Shown here: positions 7,920-10,160 of the stretch, in pieces
Position numbering within the stretch: the stretch's first letter is position 1
Layout: every line of letters begins with the position of its first letter
NCBI GenBank assembly: GCA_041584475.1
Contig: JBFHDX010000128.1
Location: forward strand, 1-10,160
DNA from: JBFHDX01 sp041584475
GTDB lineage: Bacteria > Pseudomonadota > Alphaproteobacteria > UBA8366 > JADFVY01
DNA length: 10,160 bases
Direction of reading: 5' to 3'
Program-made: the position numbers and the translations under genes
The notes under the pieces: generated by a model
Database searches by the model: none
Seen by the model: only the letters and a program-made list of their open reading frames with translations
What the model was told of the DNA's origin: nothing

Positions 7920-9527
7920 TTACATCCTGAAGACGCCGAAGCGTGTCGGCTCGATCGGCGCGTTGAGCGCGGCGGAGATCGCCAGCGCCAGCACCCGGCG
8001 GGTGTCGGCCGGGTCGATGATGCCGTCGTCCCAGAGCCGCGCCGTCGCGTAGTAGGGATGGCCCTGGCGCTCGTACTGTTCGAGGATCGGCGCCTTGAAC
8101 TTGGCCTCCTCCTTGGCGCTCCATTTCTTGCCGGCGGCCTCGATGTTGTCGCGGCGCACCTGGGCCAGGACGTTCGCCGCCTGCTCGCCGCCCATCACCG
8201 AGATGCGCGCGTTCGGCCACATGAAAAGAAAGCGCGGGCCGTAGGCGCGGCCGCACATGCCGTAATTGCCGGCGCCGAACGAGCCGCCGATGATCACCGT
8301 GAATTTCGGCACGCTCGCACAGGCCACCGCGGTCACCAGCTTGGCGCCGTCCTTGGCGATGCCGCCGGCCTCGTACTTGCGGCCGACCATGAAGCCGGCG
8401 ATGTTCTGCAGGAACACGAGCGGGATGCCGCGCTGGCAGCAGAGCTCGACGAAGTGCGCGCCCTTGAGCGCCGACTCCGAGAACAGGATGCCGTTGTTGG
8501 CGACGATGCCGACCGGGTAACCGTGCAGGCGCGCGAAGCCGGTCACCAGCGTCTCGCCGTAGAGCCGCTTGAACTCGTCGAATTCGCTTTCGTCGACGAT
8601 GCGGGCGATGACCTCGCGCACGTCGTAGGGCTTGCGCAGATCCTGCGGCACGATGCCGTAGAGGTCGGCCGCATCGAAGCGCGGCTCGCGCGGCTCCGCG
8701 AGATCGAGCGGGACCCGCTTCGTGCGGTTGAGATGGCCGACGATGCGCCGCGCGATGGCGAGCGCGTGCGCGTCGTCCTCGGCGCTGTAGTCGGTGACGC
8801 CCGACGTGCGCGAATGGACCTCGGCGCCGCCAAGCTCCTCCGCCGTCACCTCCTCGCCGGTCGCGGCGCGGACGAGCGGCGGCCCGCCGAGGAAGATCGT
8901 GCCCTGCCCGCGGACGATGATCGACTCGTCCGACATCGCCGGCACGTAGGCCCCGCCCGCGGTGCACGAGCCCATGACGACCGCGACCTGCGGGATGCCG
9001 GCGGCCGACAGCGTCGCCTGGTTGTAGAAGATGCGGCCGAAATGCTCGCGGTCGGGAAAGACCTCGTCCTGGTTGGGCAGGTTGGCGCCGCCGGAGTCGA
9101 CGAGATAGATGCAGGGCAGGTTGCACTCGCGGGCGATCTCCTGCGCCCGCAGGTGCTTCTTCACGGTCACCGGATAGTAGGTGCCGCCCTTCACCGTCGC
9201 GTCGTTGCACACCACCACGCACTCGATTCCGGCGATGCGTCCGACGCCGGTGATCAGCCCTGCGGCGGCGATGTCCGCGTCGTACATGCCGTAGGCGGCA
9301 AGCTGCGAGAGCTCGAGAAACGGCGAGCCCGGATCGAGCAGCGCGCGCACACGGTCGCGCGGCAGCATCTTGCCGCGGCCGACATGTCGCTCACGCGCCG
9401 CCTCGCCGCCGCCAAGCTTGATCTGCTCGACCTTCGCGTGCAGGTCATCGACCAGCGCCCGCATCGCCGCCGCATTCTCGACGAACGCGTCGGACCGGGT
9501 ATCGACCGCGGAACGCAGGGTGGTCAT
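7920..9527 (-). CDS. liuB: Methylcrotonyl-CoA carboxylase, carboxyltransferase subunit
   Basis: Transfers the carboxyl group from biotin on LiuD to 3-methylcrotonyl-CoA (also called mccB). The 535-residue product is full length for the family and has both crotonase-like halves. The N-terminal half contains YLVDSGGANLPNQDEVFPD (141-159), typical of this subunit, and GSCTAGGAYVPAMSDE (186-201). The C-terminal half contains the NIAGFMVGRKYEAGGIAKDG stretch (375-394) and the glycine-rich loop GGSFGAGNYGMCGRAYGP (414-431), which binds CoA/biotin in this family. The ATG at 9527 is chosen because AGAAGG lies nine bases upstream and family homology begins there; the open frame runs on upstream but with Arg/Ser/Pro-rich non-protein-like content. 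First of three tightly spaced genes. Geranyl-CoA carboxylase (AtuC) is the closest alternative. Confidence 0.93.
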   Translation of the reverse strand: MTTLRSAVDTRSDAFVENAAAMRALVDDLHAKVEQIKLGGGEAARERHVGRGKMLPRDRVRALLDPGSPFLELSQLAAYGMYDADIAAAGLITGVGRIAGIECVVVCNDATVKGGTYYPVTVKKHLRAQEIARECNLPCIYLVDSGGANLPNQDEVFPDREHFGRIFYNQATLSAAGIPQVAVVMGSCTAGGAYVPAMSDESIIVRGQGTIFLGGPPLVRAATGEEVTAEELGGAEVHSRTSGVTDYSAEDDAHALAIARRIVGHLNRTKRVPLDLAEPREPRFDAADLYGIVPQDLRKPYDVREVIARIVDESEFDEFKRLYGETLVTGFARLHGYPVGIVANNGILFSESALKGAHFVELCCQRGIPLVFLQNIAGFMVGRKYEAGGIAKDGAKLVTAVACASVPKFTVIIGGSFGAGNYGMCGRAYGPRFLFMWPNARISVMGGEQAANVLAQVRRDNIEAAGKKWSAKEEAKFKAPILEQYERQGHPYYATARLWDDGIIDPADTRRVLALAISAALNAPIEPTRFGVFRM

Positions 9528-9536
9528 GCGCGACAA

Positions 9537-9542
9537 CCTTCT
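9537..9542 (-). promoter_or_regulatory. Ribosome binding site setting the liuB start
   Basis: AGAAGG on the minus strand, nine bases before the ATG at 9527-9525, in the 61-base gap after the upstream gene. It supports this start over upstream in-frame codons. I see no convincing sigma-70 promoter in the gap, so transcription may begin further upstream, possibly before the neighbouring gene. Confidence 0.5.
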
Positions 9543-9588
9543 ACAAGGGCCACGTCCTTCATATCCGAGGCCGCCGTAAAGATCGAGA

Positions 9589-10160
9589 TCAACATCCCCT
9601 CGTGTCGAACCACACCGCCGGGTTGCCGCGCGCGTCGTGCATCCGGACCCAGCCCCGGATCGGCGGCCCGACGGCGCCGGGATGGGGGCAGCCATCGGCC
9701 GGATCGGCCGTGCGGACCTCGACCCAGCTCTCGCCGGCAACCGTCCGGTGCGCGAGCACCTCGACGGGCCCCGGCTTCGCGCCGGATCCGGCGTCGGTAC
9801 AGGATGCGGAATCGCCCGGCGCGGCGCAGACCGACCCGTCCCAGCTTCGCGTAAGACGTGCCGGATACGTGCTGACGAGCGTTTCGAGCGCATGGAACTC
9901 GGCGCTCGCCACCGGCTCGGCCCAGGCGGTGCCGGCCTGCAGGGCGATCTTGAAGCGGCCGTTGCGGCGCGCGAGCACGATGGCGCCGGGCCTGTCACGC
10001 GCAAAGTCCATGGTCGGGAATTCCTGGACGGGCGGCTCGGCGGCCGACAGATGCACCGCGATCTCCGGCAGGGTGCAGGGCGCGTTCGCGGGCCATTCGC
10101 CCGGCTTGACGACCCGCGCCTCGCCGATCTGCCGCGCGCTCTCGGGCCCCGCGAACAGCA
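9589..10160 (-). CDS. Unrecognised protein, C-terminal part (5' end beyond the window)
   Basis: The frame is open from the right edge to a TGA at 9591-9589, showing about 189 C-terminal residues; the start lies outside. I checked that the frame continues past the internal GTG at 10056 to the edge with protein-like content (GEARVVKPGEWPANAPCTLPEI), so that GTG is not taken as the start. The visible part has about six cysteines (in APCTL, SVCAAP, ASCTD, DGCPHP and the final RGC), which hints at an exported, disulfide-containing protein. The last 50 residues, WVEVRTADPADGC followed by RGWVRMHD, have the spacing of a bacterial SH3-like barrel, but this is only suggestive. No enzyme motif is seen. 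It is co-directional with liuB, 61 bases upstream, so it may be in the same transcript. Confidence 0.6.
   Translation of the reverse strand, partial: LFAGPESARQIGEARVVKPGEWPANAPCTLPEIAVHLSAAEPPVQEFPTMDFARDRPGAIVLARRNGRFKIALQAGTAWAEPVASAEFHALETLVSTYPARLTRSWDGSVCAAPGDSASCTDAGSGAKPGPVEVLAHRTVAGESWVEVRTADPADGCPHPGAVGPPIRGWVRMHDARGNPAVWFDTRGC

Noticed and set aside
7479..9854. Long open frame (791 codons) on the plus strand, antisense to liuC, liuB and the unknown gene
   Set aside because: It spans several real genes in antisense, has low-complexity Arg/Ala/Asp/His composition, and shows no domain or ribosome binding site.
9528..10004. N-terminal extension of liuB to 10004
   Set aside because: The extension is Arg/Ser/Pro-rich and out of frame with the more protein-like unknown gene in the same bases. 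LiuB is full length from 9527 with a ribosome binding site there.

Overview
The window looks like ordinary chromosome from a high-GC alphaproteobacterium, perhaps related to the Rhodospirillales. The basis is the strongly GC-biased third codon positions, the short (255-residue) NAD kinase of the type usual in that class, and the mix of metabolic genes. No rRNA, tRNA, insertion sequence, phage gene or CRISPR array is visible. The lineage is an inference from protein flavour, not a computed placement.

Left part (1-3188). A minus-strand gene starts at the very left edge; only its ribosome binding site and first codons are present. Divergent from it is nadK (NAD kinase). nadK converges on an N-formylglutamate amidohydrolase gene, which is in turn divergent from an ArgE-type M20 deacylase gene. 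The amidohydrolase and the deacylase both remove an acyl group from an amino-acid nitrogen and share a short intergenic region with apparently overlapping promoters.

Middle (3189-5067). On the minus strand lie a small exported protein of unknown function and an AlkB-like 2-oxoglutarate/Fe(II) oxygenase. Divergent from the oxygenase is a HAD-IIA phosphatase of the LHPP type, with the family's unusual DxG form of motif I.

Right part (5048-10160). A minus-strand cluster for leucine/isovalerate breakdown reads, in transcription order, liuB (methylcrotonyl-CoA carboxylase carboxyltransferase subunit), liuC (methylglutaconyl-CoA hydratase) and liuD (biotin-carrying subunit). The genes are 4 and 0 bases apart, so they almost certainly form one transcript. 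The two carboxylase subunits make 3-methylglutaconyl-CoA and LiuC hydrates it to HMG-CoA. The enzymes before and after (isovaleryl-CoA dehydrogenase, HMG-CoA lyase) are not in the window. Upstream of liuB is the 3' part of an unrecognised cysteine-containing protein that runs off the right edge.

Plus-strand genes nadK, argE and the LHPP-type gene are each preceded by a GCTATNNT element 34-42 bases before the start codon, probably the local -10 promoter form. I found no convincing undescribed system. The most notable points are an AT-rich patch inside liuD, the overlapping divergent promoters at about 1905-1911, and the AlkB-like/LHPP-like divergent pair.
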